Part shown: positions 37,456-49,183 of the stretch, piece after piece | Layout of the letters: every line of letters starts with the position of its first letter | How positions within the stretch are numbered: the first letter of the stretch is position 1 | Assembly (NCBI RefSeq): GCF_047511655.1 | Contig: NC_133389.1 | Coordinates: 147,214,473-147,278,472 of the forward strand | Source: Castor canadensis | Taxonomy: Eukaryota; Chordata; Mammalia; Rodentia; Castoridae | DNA length: 64,000 bases | Reading direction: 5' to 3' | Position numbers and translations under genes: made by a program | The notes under the pieces: model-generated | The model's database searches: none | What the model was told of the DNA's origin: nothing | Seen by the model: the letters and a program-made list of their open reading frames with translations, nothing else

Positions 37456-37743
37456 CTGTGGGGCACCGTCTGATTCCGGGGACTCCATGCGGACGGACGC
37501 AACAACAGAGAAGAGAAAAGAGAAGCGCCGAGGGGCGTGACTCGAGCTCAGTCCCTCGGGGGCCAGGGGACACAGGGGAGGGGTGGGGACGGCCGCTTCG
37601 GCTTCTGCTGGCTGCCCCGGGAAAACGCCGGAAGGTCTTGGACCAAACTAGGGAGTCAAACACAAAGACCCGATATGCTGCCTTCCGCCTAGGGACTAAA
37701 AGGGCCACTTAGCACAGCAGACAGCAAGCGAGACACTGGGACC

Positions 37744-39590
37744 TCTTGTATTTCTGCATTGGGATTTTTGCCTTGAGGCCACATGGTTGTTAGAAGTTTT
37801 AGTCACCTGTAGTTTTTCAGTTGATGTGTTCTCAATAGTTAGGCAGCGTTGTAGCATAGCTTCTCACCCATGGACTGGTGGATAGCCCAGTAATCAAACT
37901 TCAGTCTGCATGCTCAGAGAACCAGGCCTGATATCTAGCACTACTCCGAGGAAATTTAGATGAAGTCCCTTGTATGGCTTGGTGTTATATGTGGATTGAG
38001 GTTGGGGCTGGTCAAATGTTCACTTCTGTGATGCTCAGAGGCCTCCCTTCTTTGTGGACTGGAAGCTGCTGCTAGCCACACCAAGCTTTTTAGTCTGTGG
38101 GTCAGTTCTCCACTTGCTGTCAGGTCCTCCTTTGTGTTGTGTCTCCAAGGCAGCATGTGTGCAAGCCTAAGGTTGATCCCTAATTGTGTTCAATAGTGGG
38201 GGAAGCAAACAGAGCACTGAGTTCTCTACTGGTGGTGGTGAACTGAGGGATGCAAGAACTCTGCTTAGAGGTCTCAGTGCTTTTAGAGTCTTCGCAGAAG
38301 TTCATTGCCCTGTGGGAAGGAGGAGGCTAGGGAAGATCACGTGATCCTTAGGTTCCTGTGCTCTGAGCTCTGAGCTGTGGGTAGTGAATACTCACAGCTG
38401 GCAGACAGATCCTGGAGGATGAGCACTGCCAGCAGCCGTGGGCTTGGGGCTGTTTCACAGTGATCCTCAGGCAACAGTACTTAGCTTGTCCTTCATTGCT
38501 GGAGCTCCTTGTTTCTAAACTTCTACGAAGCCATGTCAGACTCTCCCTCACCTGACCACATTTTATGGTTGTTGCTCAACCAGACACTGTAACAAGCTGT
38601 CCCAAGAGTCCTTGAGATATACCTTTCCTTGATTTTCAAGTTCTTGAGTAGCTCAACCTCAAACCCTGTCTGGCAGAAAACACCCTGTGGCCAGCAGACA
38701 GCACCTAGAGACAGAGCACTCCTCTAGCCACAAGCTTGCTCTACTTTCATTGTGAGCCTCAGGCAATGAAACTTGCTCTTACCAGTGAAGGCAGAGCACC
38801 AGCCACTACACCCTCCACTGCCCAAGGTCAGTGGATCCATGTCAGACCCTCTCCCTCTCCAGGACACCTCTGGTGGCTGTCTCTAGACAGTGTGGCTGGT
38901 GTCCCAAGACTCCCTGAATCATGATATTCTTTGTTTTCAAGACCTCTGAGTAGTTAAGTCTCAAACAAAAGGCCCTCTATCAAGATGGTGCCTTGGTACA
39001 ACTCTCTAAGATGTGGGGAACAAAAAGATGTCTTTTTTTTTTTTTTGGCAGAACTGGGATTTGAACTGAGGGCCTTGTGTTTGCTAGGCAGGTGCTCTCA
39101 AGAATATCTTTCTTGTCTGAGACTCCCTGTCATACCAGGGGAATGACTGTCCCACCAAATCCCACTCTGGGTTTAAGGCTTGTGGGAAGTGTGGATTTGT
39201 CTCACAACTGTTTCCCAGTCTGTTGCCAAGGCCACCTAGTTTATTTTGTAGTGGAGGCTTTGGCTTCCCCTCCCCCCATGGGGGGCCAGGACTGGAGCTA
39301 TAAACTGTGTCCTAATTTACTCTGTCACCTTTCTGCTTCTCTATGCATTTCAGCTGTCCCGTCTTTCTTTCATGGTTCATAGTCCTCCTCCTTTCTTTCT
39401 CTCTAAATATAGTCTCTCCTTTGTTACCCTGACTCTTCTCAGTCAGATGGAAAAAGCTTCTACCCCAAATCTTGCTCTGCCTCCACTAACTTCTTGACTA
39501 AAGAAGAGCAAATTGACTGCTAAATCAGATGCTAGCAATGTAGACAGTTCTTCCTAACCCTTTTTTTCCCTCAACTTCCTATTTTAAAAA
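37744..39590 (-). mobile_element. Near full-length L1, 5' portion: ORF1 start and 5' UTR with tandem units
   Basis: Continues the element of 25684-31577. The sequence next to the WSB1 insertion reads, on the minus strand, KNPNAEIQE, joining EICRNKA on the other side. Beyond that is a GC-richer 5' UTR with two diverged tandem units of about 292 bp (matching words at 38460 and 38752). The upper limit 39590 is where the older L1 resumes. Confidence 0.75.
39033..39104 (-). repeat. ID-like SINE (antisense)
   Basis: Poly(T), GCAGAACTGGGATTTGAACT, TGCTAGGCAGGTGCTCTC; truncated before the A-box. Inserted in the L1 5' UTR. Confidence 0.8.
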
Positions 39591-41345
39591 TATATATAAT
39601 CAACAATGTACGAGAGTTCCTTTTTTACGCATTATTGTCAGTATTTGTTATGTTTGGTCTTTTTAATAAAGGACTGTTATGGTTTGGGTCATAAATGTTC
39701 CCCAAAGGCTCACAAGGAGGGCTTGGTCCACAATGAAGCAATGTTTTCAGAGGTCAGACTTTTGGGAAATGACTGGATGATGAGGACTATGACCTCATCA
39801 ATGGGTTAATCCATCAATAAATTCATAATTTGATGAGCTATTAGAAAAAGATGGAAACTTAAAAGTTAGGACTTAGTTGAAGTATGGGGCATGCCCTTGG
39901 GGATAATGTGTCTTGGTCTCAGTCCCTTCCTCTCTCTTCTGCTTCTGAGCTGCCATGGGGTGAGCAGCCTCCTCTGCCACACAACCCTATACCATGATGC
40001 TCTGCCTCACCAAGTCCCAGAAACAATGGAGTCAAGTGAGCCTGAACTGAAACCTCTGAAATGTGCCAAAATAAATCTTTCCTCCTTTAAGTTGACCATG
40101 TCGGGTATTTTGTTACAGCAATGGAAAGCTGTGCAATAAAAACACAATCTAATTGGAGTAAGTCCATATCCTCTGTATGGTTTTAGTTTGCATTTTCCTC
40201 AGATTTTGTGATATTGAGCATTTTTTCCATATACTTGGCTATCTATCTTTTGAGAAAGGTCTATTAAGATCATTTACCCATTTTTAATTGGACTTCTTTT
40301 TTTGTTTTGTACTGTTTTTGCTGTTGAGTTCTTTGTATGTTATATATTCTGGATATTAATCTCTTGCTGGGTGACTAGTTGGCAAATTTTTCCTTCCATC
40401 TGTTGTTTCCTTTGCTGTGCAGAAACTTTTCAGTTTAAATGAAAAAAAATGGGCTATTTTATTATGAGTTGCAGAAGTTCTTTATGTATTCTCAAAAAGA
40501 AAAAAAAAAGCCACCAAACGTGTCCTTTTCAGAAACACATTCTGACTATAGTCAGATGATAATGTCTGTTGATGAGAAGTATCTACCAATTTTTAAGAAT
40601 CACTGTAACTTTTTTTCTAAGCACCCTTGCCTACCAACATGTCAAAGCATTATCCTGTATTTTATACAGTTTTAAAGTTTAGTTTGTACTCTTATATCTA
40701 TGACTCATCTCAAACTGATTTTCTTGCTAATGTGAGGAAGAATCAAGGTTTATTTCCCCCTAGGTGCATGTTGTTATTCCAACACCCCATGTGGAAAACA
40801 TCTCTCCATGAGCATGTTTTGGAAACTTTATCAGAAGTCAGTTGAGCATGAACGTGTGGGTTTATTTCTAGGGCACTGTGTTCCATGACATAACTATTCT
40901 TTCCCAATAGTGTGCATTCTTAATTACTATAGTTTTAAAGTCTTAAAATCAATTCTTTTCAAAGTTTTTGTGACTATTCAAAGTTGTTTTCTTTTCCACA
41001 AATTTAATTTGCAGATTTTTAGAAACATTCGGTGCTGGGATTTTGATTGAGAGTGCAATTAGTCTATATATTATTTTAGAGAAAACTGACATCCTAACAA
41101 TAGTCTTACAATCAATGAATATTATATCTTTATTTATCTTAGGGCTTTTATATATTTTTACATTTTACATATTTTGTAGTTTTTGGCATAGAGGGTCTGA
41201 CATTTTAATTTATTCCTATGTATCTTATCTTTGTGAAAAATGACATTTTATAAAAATTATTTCACAATTCTTGTATGTAGAAATAGATTTTTTTGCATAT
41301 TGAACTTGTATTCTGTGTGGGAGGGCTTTTGAGAGGATTTATTGT
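39591..41345 (-). mobile_element. Old L1, second half of the element split at 25683
   Basis: Resumes the antisense ORF2 consensus with CAACAATGTACGAGAGTTCC, continues after the LTR insertion with TTGCATTTTCCTCAG and ATTCTGGATATTAATCTCTT, and reaches CTTTGCTGTGCAGAAACTTT and beyond. Frames are decayed. The join with 24625-25683 is by consensus order. Confidence 0.78.
39675..40135 (+). mobile_element. MaLR-type (ORR1/MLT1-like) solo LTR fossil
   Basis: Starts TGTTATGGTTTGGGTCATAA, contains GGGCATGCCCTTGG, TTCTGAGCTGCCATGG and TGATGCTCTGCCTCACCAAG, and ends after AATAAATCTTTCCTCCTTTA and TATTTTGTTACAGCAATGG. Length (~460 bp) and order fit an ERVL-MaLR LTR. Solo, broken, inserted in the old L1. 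Similar to 49184-49622. Confidence 0.65.
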
Positions 41346-41369
41346 TTTTTGAAACAATAAAAAACTACA

Positions 41370-41455
41370 CTTGCTTTGCAGTGTCTAACTCACAGTCCTC
41401 CTGCCTCAGCTTCCCTAGTGTTAGAATTACAGGTACATGCCACCGTGTTGGGCCT
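41370..41455 (-). repeat. B1-like SINE fragment (antisense)
   Basis: TCACAGTCCTCCTGCCTCAG, TTAGAATTACAGGTACATGC. Confidence 0.7.
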
Positions 41456-42240
41456 AGGTCAAGTTTATTGATAACTTTTTCAGTGAACATTTCTACAAAT
41501 TAAAAAAAATGCACATAGTTGTGAAACCACTGCCACAATCAAGATTTAGAGCATTTTCATCATCCACAAGTAGTTCTTTGAAGATGTAAGCCTTTGGATA
41601 TCATTTCTCTTGAGTAAAACCACTGGCTCATATGGTTGTGTATGCTTAACTTTGTAAGAAACTGCCAAATTTCCCAAAGTGGTCATTTTGCATTCCCAAC
41701 AGTAATGTATGAGAATTCTAGTTATTTCAAATTTGTTATTGCTAGTTTTTGAAAATTTTAATTTTAGGAATTTTTTTTTTTTTGATGGTGCTGGGGATAG
41801 AACCCAAGGCCTTGTGCATGCTAGGCCAAATGCTCTACCACTGAACTACATCTCCAGTCTCCCCTGCTTTTTTCCCTTTTGGAAGAGGATCTTGCAGGCT
41901 GGCCTTCAACTTATGATCCTCCTGCCTCAGCCTGGTCTGTGCCACCATACCTAGCAGGCCTTGAGATTTTAATTTACAGTTTCCTAATGACTATTTGAAC
42001 ATCTTTTCATGTGCTCATTTTGCCATCCATATATTTCTCTAATGAAGTGTCTGTTTATTTTGTCCATTTTTGAAATGGGTTTTCTTATTGTTTAGTGTTG
42101 AAAGTTCTTTTATCTTCGATATAAGCTCTTTATTGGATATATTTGATTTTTTTCTGCCTATAAATTATTTTCTTAACATCATCTTTTGAAAATGTTTTAA
42201 TTTTTGATGATCAATTTATCAAATTTTTTCTTTTATAGTT
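41456..42240 (-). mobile_element. Old L1 (L1M-type) ORF2 3' half and 3' UTR fragment
   Basis: GTGAAACCACTGCCACAATC in 3' UTR-like sequence, then ORF2-like antisense words (TATTGGATATATTTGATTTT, TTTTGATGATCAATTTATC). Strongly diverged; interrupted by the SINE at 41770-41960. Confidence 0.6.
41770..41960 (-). repeat. Composite SINE (ID plus B1-like, antisense)
   Basis: Poly(T), GGTGCTGGGGATAGAACCCA, AATGCTCTACCACTGAACTA, then TTATGATCCTCCTGCCTCAG and GTGCCACCATACCTAGCAGG. Confidence 0.85.
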
Positions 42241-42244
42241 AAGG

Positions 42245-42480
42245 CTTTTGTGATAATTTTTCATTTTTATTAGCATATATTCATTGTACAGGAGGGGATT
42301 CATTGTGACAATTTTGACTATGTACATTGGTTAATCACCCCATTTCCCCTTCTGAGCCCCCTCCCTACTATCTCCCAAAGTTTCAATGTTCTATTTCGTA
42401 TGTGTATACGAAACCAACCATATTCCCTCAACTTTATTTCTTCTATTCACTCTCCCCCCACCTTTAAGTATCCCCCCAGT
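42245..42480 (-). mobile_element. L1 3'-end fragment (antisense)
   Basis: TTCATTGTACAGGAGGGGAT resembles the 3' terminus of the L1 at 25684. Continues with pyrimidine-rich 3' UTR-like sequence. No clear end is seen. Confidence 0.55.
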
Positions 42481-42769
42481 ACCTATTTTATAGTCCTGTT
42501 TTTCATTTTTACTTTCAGTGTTCAAAGGGGTTTCTCCATGTATCCCTGCTGTGAATAAACTTTTAGTCAGTTCAACTCCCTGTTACTGTCCCTTACCTTT
42601 TCCCTTTACCACCTATTATTCCACAGCTTTCAGTATATATCGTTATATCCATTGATATTTTAGCTGTATCTCCTTATATTATTGTATTAGTGGTTGCACT
42701 GAAGATAATAATATGAAGTCTCCTACAAAAGGATAACAATGATCCTTTGGAACTAGCTAAAACTATTGA

Positions 42770-42890
42770 GAACTCAAATTTTATTATGTAAAATTCAAGC
42801 ATATACAAAAGTAAATAGAAAATAATGCAAGATTATGTACTTATCATTCAGCCTCAAGAACTATCCCAATTTTGTCACTTTTTACTAAGT
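42770..42890 (+). mobile_element. Old L1M-like 3' UTR fragment (tentative)
   Basis: TCAAGCATATACAAAAGTAA followed by TACTTATCATTCAGCCTCAA resembles a mammal-wide L1M 3' UTR block, also seen at 58848-58985. 42891-43190 is unrecognised. Confidence 0.35.
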
Positions 42891-43189
42891 CAGAATTTTG
42901 GAGTCATTAAGTTAGTCTTAAGTCATTGTTATGATCTTTCTCTTAAGAAATACTTCCACTATGTACAATATGCACTACTATGTGTGGGAATACCAAGAGG
43001 TACACAGAAAGGGTGGTCCTCATATACTAGGAGTAGATAATCTACCTGGAGAAACAGCACAGTATGGTGGAGTTTCAGGGCCAAATTTACCCACATTTAA
43101 AACTGGGGTCTGTCACAAAGCATTGCTTCCTGGAGTCTTCATGGGAAACAAGACTAGGGATTTGAGGACTAGGAAGAAAGCGCCTATCA

Positions 43190-43370
43190 TTTCTTGAGCA
43201 CCTACTCTGTATCTGGTGCATGTGGTGCAAAATTCATTTCATCCTCATCCAAGGTTTGTAAGACAGATATTGCTAGCCATAATTTATGACACAGACTCAG
43301 GGAGGCTAAGTGAACCACGCTGACTCAGACACTTAGATAGCTGAGGGAGCAAGTCTGGCTTGGTGAATCA
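43190..43370 (+). repeat. MIR
   Basis: TTGAGCACCTACTCTGTATC, ATTTCATCCTCATCCAAGG, CTCAGGGAGGCTAAGTGAAC follow the MIR consensus order. Confidence 0.75.
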
Positions 43371-45033
43371 TCTACTAAGAATATAACATCATTAAAGTCA
43401 GATTGGATGAAATCTCTGAAGGAAAGTATAGAAGAGTAAAAAGGAAGACTGAGGGCAGAACATTGGAAACACATTTTTCAAGGCAGAAAGGAATAGTGAG
43501 TATGGTCAGGAAAGATTTGACAAAGAGTAGGAAATGAACAAATATTTTTACATATTGCAGATCTTCAGTGGAAGAGCTCTATTTCTTGGATAATCTTGTT
43601 TCGACACTACTACAGGCAAATGGCTTAATTCCTTTGAGCCTAGTTCTTTTCTTGCGAATGTGAGGATAATACTTCTCCAGGTTAGTTTTTTCTTTTTTGA
43701 GAATAAAATGAGCACCTATGAATGTGTCTGGCATGAATTCTGGTACAGTAAAGGTACTCAATGACTGCTCAAAGGACAAAGTACTGATGAAAAGAAAGTC
43801 TGTACAAACCCACAATGTGGTCTGGATGGTTTTTGTTAAAATAAATTGCTGGCACCTGTTAAGTTTTTTTTATGATTTATTTCCTTTTTCTCAAAGTTGA
43901 ATTACAGCACATATTTCTGATTAAGAGTATCAGTAGCATTTGGTACCTACAGAGCTTACTGCATTATCTCACTGGAAATAACTCATTCTCTCTCTCTTGC
44001 AATACCCCTGCCTCAATCTCCTGAGTGCTAAGATTGTGTGCACCACCATGCCTGGCAGAATTAACTTCTTTTTAAAAGTTATCTACAACTGTAAGGTATC
44101 CAACAAAATGGATATAGAACAAACCCCATTCCCTCTTTTGTACCTAAGATCATGAGAATAATGAAAACTAAAATAGGTCATTGGCTAGGAGCATCTTTTT
44201 TTCAGTTTTCTATCATGATTTATTATTAAAATTATATATTGTCATATTTCTATGCAAGTCTTCAAAAATATTTTTAGGAGACATTTTTAGGAGCATCTTA
44301 AGGGACTTTGTGTTCATATCCTCCACATCATGGAAGTCAAGCAATGTCCCAAGTCAAGCCTAAAACGGAAAAACGCTTTCACAAAGATTTCACAAACTTC
44401 AGTATTAAAAGAAACCCTCCAAAGTCAGTGCTACTACTTTCATTCCCACCTCCCCTACCCAGTAAGTCTCAACTGAAGAATTAGAAGTCATGACATTTGT
44501 CAAAAGACTTTCAAAATCATCTGGTCATTAAATGTTTCTAACACAAATGCCAGGAGACAAAGGGTAGTAGTATTTCTGTACCTGTGAAGGCTACTACAAA
44601 ATAACACTTCATGTTCCCATGTGGCTTGTCTTCCTGAGCAAAGCAAGTAGACAGCTAAAAACAGTGTCATCTTTCCCCAGAGGTATAGCTCTTTTAATGT
44701 TCTTCTTCCCCTGGCTTCCCTGTTTGGTGGAACCATGTGTTTTACATTTTAAAGTAGGGCTGAATCTGAGTCACCTGTTTACATTCCAAAGGACTGTAAA
44801 ACATTTGGGAGCACTAGTTTCTCTCCTTTTTAGCAAAAAGGGGGTAGTGAATTTCCAGATTCTTAATTTTCAGCTTCTTTCCTGTTGTGTAAAACAAAAC
44901 AAAAAACTTCATTTACTCTTTCAGGGTTTGTCTGGCTCTCCTCATACTGGCCTCAAGGGAGAATAATAAAGCAAGGGGAATTGATGTGGATATTACTTTT
45001 AGGTAATAATTGTTTCTGATCTTGAAACTTTCA
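43371..45033. other. Intergenic, one partial B1 only
   Basis: A B1-like fragment (antisense) at about 44000-44060 (CCTGCCTCAATCTCCTGAG). The rest shows no gene or repeat that I recognise. Confidence 0.4.
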
Positions 45034-46275
45034 AGATGCCCTGGTTTCAATCCCCAGTACTGCAAAACAAACAAAAGAGCCTACAAAAACAAAAACTTCA
45101 GTTTTGCAGAGTAAAGGAAACAATCAACAAAGTAAAGACACACCCTGAGGAATGGGAGAAAATATTTGTAAAGCATACATTTTGTAAGGAGTACTATCCA
45201 AGACATATAAGGAATTCAAGTAAGTCAACAGCAAGAAAACAATCCAACTAAAAAACAAGCAGAAGGTAGGAGGACCACAAAGTTCAAGCCCAGCCTGGAA
45301 AAGTTAGCCAGACCCTATCTCAAAAACAAAATACAAACAGAAGGGCTGGGGGCATGGCTTGAGTGGTAGGACACCTGCCTGGCAAGCCTGAGGCCCTGTG
45401 TTCAAACCCCAGCACTGCTCCCCACCCAAAATGGGTAAGAATCTGAATGAACATTTCTCCAAAAAAGACAAATGGCCACAGGTATATGAAGAAATGATCA
45501 TTCATCAAGAGGGAAAAGCAAATGAGCTAAGACCTCACATCCGTCAGAAAGATAAAAGAAAACAAATGTCAGTGAGGACTAAGAAAAAGGAACTCTCATA
45601 CACTGTTGGATTATAAATTGGTGTAGCCTCAAAAAATTAAAAACAGAACTACTGAAAGATACAGCAATTTCATTGCTGAGTATACATCCAAAGAAAATTA
45701 AATCAGTATCTCAAAGAGCTATCTGCACTCTCATGTTCATTGCAACACTATTCACAACAGTCAAGATAAGCTATCATCTTAAGGGCCCATGAATGGATGA
45801 ACAAAGAAAACATAGTATGCATGGTGTGGTGTTTGTATACATACACATATACAAACACTGAAATATACTACTTTAGAAAGAAAATCCTGTCATTTGTGGA
45901 CAACATGGATGACCTGGGAGACATTAAGTAACACAATGATAAACAGAAAAAGATCTTACATGTGAAATCTGAAAAAGGCAAATTCCATGGAAGCAGAGTG
46001 GTGGTTATCAGGATTTGGGAGACAGGGGAAATGGGGAGATATTGGTGAAGGGTACAAACTTTCAGTTACTTAGGATTAAGTTCTAGAGACTTAGTGCACA
46101 GCAAGGTAAGTGACTACAGTCAACAATACTGCATTGTATACTGGAAATTTTCTAGGAGGGCAGATTTTAAATGTTCTCACCACACACTCATACAAGCTAG
46201 AACCATGAGAGGTGATAGATCTGTCAATTAGCTTGATTTTGATAATCAAAATTGTTTATATCTCAATTAAAACTT
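45034..46275 (+). mobile_element. L1 ORF2 C-terminal region and 3' UTR, with SINE insertions
   Basis: An ID-like tail (45034-45090) precedes L1 sense sequence: GAATGGGAGAAAATATTTGT, GAACATTTCTCCAAAAAAGA, CACTGTTGGATTATAAATTG, then a 3' UTR to about 46275 ending in CTCAATTAAAACTTGGG. 5'-truncated, frames broken. Interrupted by the SINE at 45262-45425. Confidence 0.8.
45262..45425 (+). repeat. Composite SINE (partial B1-like plus ID-like)
   Basis: AGTTCAAGCCCAGCCTGGAA (B1 3' part), then GGGGGCATGGCTTGAGTGGT and GTGTTCAAACCCCAGCACTG (ID unit). Confidence 0.85.
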
Positions 46276-47139
46276 GGGAAAAGACAACTTTAAAAGGTTA
46301 CAGAATATATCTTAAGTTAATTTTTTCCCAAATGGGGTATGTACATTCTAAGTGGCGTGTATACAAGATATCATACTGGGTGTGGGAGGAAAACATTTTT
46401 CATGTATTCGATCTAACAAATGAAGTTTCTAATATCTTTATATGGATGCTGCGAATGCCCTCACACATTCATCTTGATCACATGGTATGTGGGATGGACC
46501 CCCAGAGGAAGGTGGAAATTCCACAGTGTATAGGAGAACAGGGTAACTTACTGATTTGTTCATTTGCTTGTTCACTTTACACATATTGTGACATTACAGA
46601 GTACATGAACCAGTTAAAAGACTCATGGACTACATTATTAAAATACTGTATTATTTAGTTTTAGCTTACACCAGATTGAATAAGCAGTTTAAAAACACTC
46701 CAGGAAATGACAGGTTGAAAATAGTAACACAAACAGAAACGAGCAAAATATACTTCTACTCCTTTGTCAGCTTCATTAGAATTAAAAATTATTTAAACAG
46801 ATCTGACAATTTATTATCACCTCTCTCCATTATAACCTACCAAGACTTGAAACATCAATTAATATCAAATATTGTCCTAAATATATTCGGTCTTGAGATA
46901 TTAGCTATTTATAGTGTAAGCAATTACAACAGCAAATATTTTTAAAATGTCATCTTCATCATGTCCTCTTAAATTGCTTATTACACATCAGTATGATGGT
47001 ATGTTTATAAAGGGAATTTCAACTTTTTTTTTTAAAATGTATCAAAAAGTTTGGAGATCACTATCTAAAAACAACCATATTTCCCTTTTTGATACTCTAT
47101 GGATAGGCAATTTACAAATATAACTAAATTCTTTAAAAT
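46276..47139. other. Intergenic, unrecognised
   Basis: AT-rich; the open frames at 46212-46945 have no recognisable similarity. Confidence 0.35.
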
Positions 47140-47450
47140 TAATATTACAGAAAGTAAAATGGTGGTTGCCAGGGGCAGGGGAGAAGGGGGAATGGGGATT
47201 ATTTTGTTTACTGGGTAGTTTTTTCCCCCCCAGGGGTAAGGATCTAACTCAGAGCCTCAGCCATGCTAGGAGAGCATCCTACTATTGAGCTACACCCTCA
47301 GTTTTAAGATGAAGAGCTATGCATGTGGTGAGAATTGCACATTATGAATGCATTTAATGACACTCAACTATAACATACTTAAAATGGATGAGACAGTAAA
47401 TTTTGTCATGTGTATTTTAGAACAAAAAAATTGGGGAAAAAGTAATTAGA
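47140..47450 (+). mobile_element. Old L1M 3'-end fragment with an ID insertion
   Basis: AAATGGTGGTTGCCAGGGGC, then after the ID unit (47226-47306, antisense, CATCCTACTATTGAGCTACA) AATTTTGTCATGTGTATTTT, matching the 3' end of old L1M elements. Confidence 0.65.
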
Positions 47451-48469
47451 ACAAATATTTTTAAATATAGTAAATGTTGCACATTTCTACAGTCTTCTAA
47501 AAAGGGTAAGTCAGTGCCTTTAACTTAAATACTTTTAAATTTTTCTTCAGCTGATCAAAGTCCTTTGTAGAAAAATCAACTTCCTTCTCTCTCTTCCACC
47601 CAATCCTCTACTCCCTTCTTAAGAGCAATAATTTCTATAATGCTCACCATGCAATGTACTCTTTCCTGCAAGCCAGGGAACAGAGAGACTGAAGAGTTTC
47701 CTCCTTAAACCTTTGTGATTCTACAGTGAAGAGCCCTGTATTGTTTGAACCCAATCTTATATTCTAATCCCTTGATCATTTTAGCTGTTTTTCTCTCAAT
47801 ATTCTTTAAGTATTTCTTAATCAGAATGGCACAAAATATCAAGTGCATGATGACTGAGTTCTTTTTGTTGAGCATGTATTAATATTTCTTATGTAAGTAC
47901 TTCATACTGAAGGATGAGTTACATATATGAATATTCAAATGAGTATGCAGTTCTGCAGAACTCAAAGCTTTCACTTGTACAGTACACTGTGATTTAAGCA
48001 CATCTACAAACTCTATGGAACATATATAATTCAAGAGAAAATTACTAGAAACTAGAAACATTTTTGAAAACTGCTACATCTTTTATCATTTTGCTTCAGT
48101 TTGTCACTGTTTGTAATTCACACCCAAAATGGAATAGTATCTATTAAATTTGGTAAAATGTTTTGCTGACATAATGAGGCGAGTTGGTCTACTCTTCTTT
48201 TATTTCAGGCCATATCCCAAATATGGCTGTCCTAAACAAAAACAGAACAAATCTACCTTGGAGCTAAACACAGCACATGCACGCCAAACAGCCCAGGTGC
48301 AAGAGACTTATTTTCTCTTTTTAAGACCATTTAAAATTCAATCAATGAGTTGAAGGGATTTTCTTCCACTGAAACATTTTATATTTAATCCATCAGCTCT
48401 TTTGAATTAAAACTATGGAATATCATTGAGCAATTATGTAAAAACACTTTAGTTCCATGTTATATTTGG
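47451..48469. other. Intergenic, unrecognised
   Basis: No repeat or coding signal recognised. Confidence 0.35.
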
Positions 48470-49055
48470 TATGCAGACTTCTAAAATGGCCCCCAAGAGC
48501 CTCAGTCTCACCCCCTGGTGTACATACCTTGTAACAATCAATTCCCTCTTTTTGATGGTGGTTGTGTATATGATAGAAATGACTGTTACTTTACATGGAA
48601 AAAAGGATGTTACAGACATCATTAAGGTTGATTTTGAGCTAATCAAAAGGGAAATTATTTCAGTGGATTTGAGCTATCTACCTGAGCCCTCTAAATTGGA
48701 GTCTAAAGGTCAGAGACAGAAATAAAGAGATTTAAAATGTGCAATTCTTCTGCTGATTTTGAAGGAGCAAGCTGCCATGTTGTGAAGGGAAAGTTTGCAG
48801 GGCATGGCAAAAGAGCTCACCAGTCAGCAAGAAATCAGGAACCTCAGTCCTGTGAACACGAGTCAGTCAATTCAGTTAACAACTTGAATTAGCCTCAGAT
48901 GGGTTAGCGGCACCATGCAATTGATTTCAGAAGACTCTGAGTAGAGAAGCCAGCTGAGTTGTGCATGGACTTCTATAGAATTGCAAGCAAATAAATGGCA
49001 GTTGTGTTAAGCTGTCAAAACGTGTAATCACTATGCAGTAATTCACATAGGAATA
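48470..49055 (+). mobile_element. MaLR/ERVL-type LTR fossil
   Basis: CTTCTAAAATGGCCCCCAAG, GGAGCAAGCTGCCATGTTGT, CAGCAAGAAATCAGGAACCT and GCAAATAAATGGCAGTTGTG are in the order of MLT1-like LTRs. Solo, broken, old. Confidence 0.55.
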
Positions 49056-49183
49056 TACATTTGTAAATGAAAGGGGAAAAGATGAGGGAATTGAAAAAGG
49101 AGAAAAACTAATTGGAAAGGCTCACAGATTTTCATGTTGCATACTTCGGTGGTTTCCAAATATTAAAGCTTCTAGTTTTTCCT

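Larger units (their letters stand above)
31578..37743 (-). pseudogene. WSB1: WSB1 processed pseudogene, full-length retrocopy, split by later insertions
   Basis: WSB1 encodes a WD-repeat, SOCS-box substrate adaptor of a cullin ubiquitin ligase. Here the cDNA is intronless: 5' UTR 37743-37456, ATG at 37455-37453 (MASF), coding region to the stop at 36198-36196, then a long 3' UTR in four blocks (36195-35394, 35280-35149, about 34937-34777, 31933-31585) and an 8-T tract (31577-31584), the reverse of a short poly(A) tail. A perfect 12-bp target duplication TCTTGTATTTCT lies at 31566-31577 and 37744-37755. WD motifs are visible (IKIWDVHTGKLL, LVSASRDKTLRVWDLKDDGN, ATASYDTRVCIWDPHNGD). It is dead as a standard coding gene: 1-base deletions within the first 20 codons, another near NMDKYTMIRK, and a CGA-to-TGA stop in GGANDRWV. 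The C-terminus is close to the functional protein (SYFI against SYRI). Confidence 0.93.
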
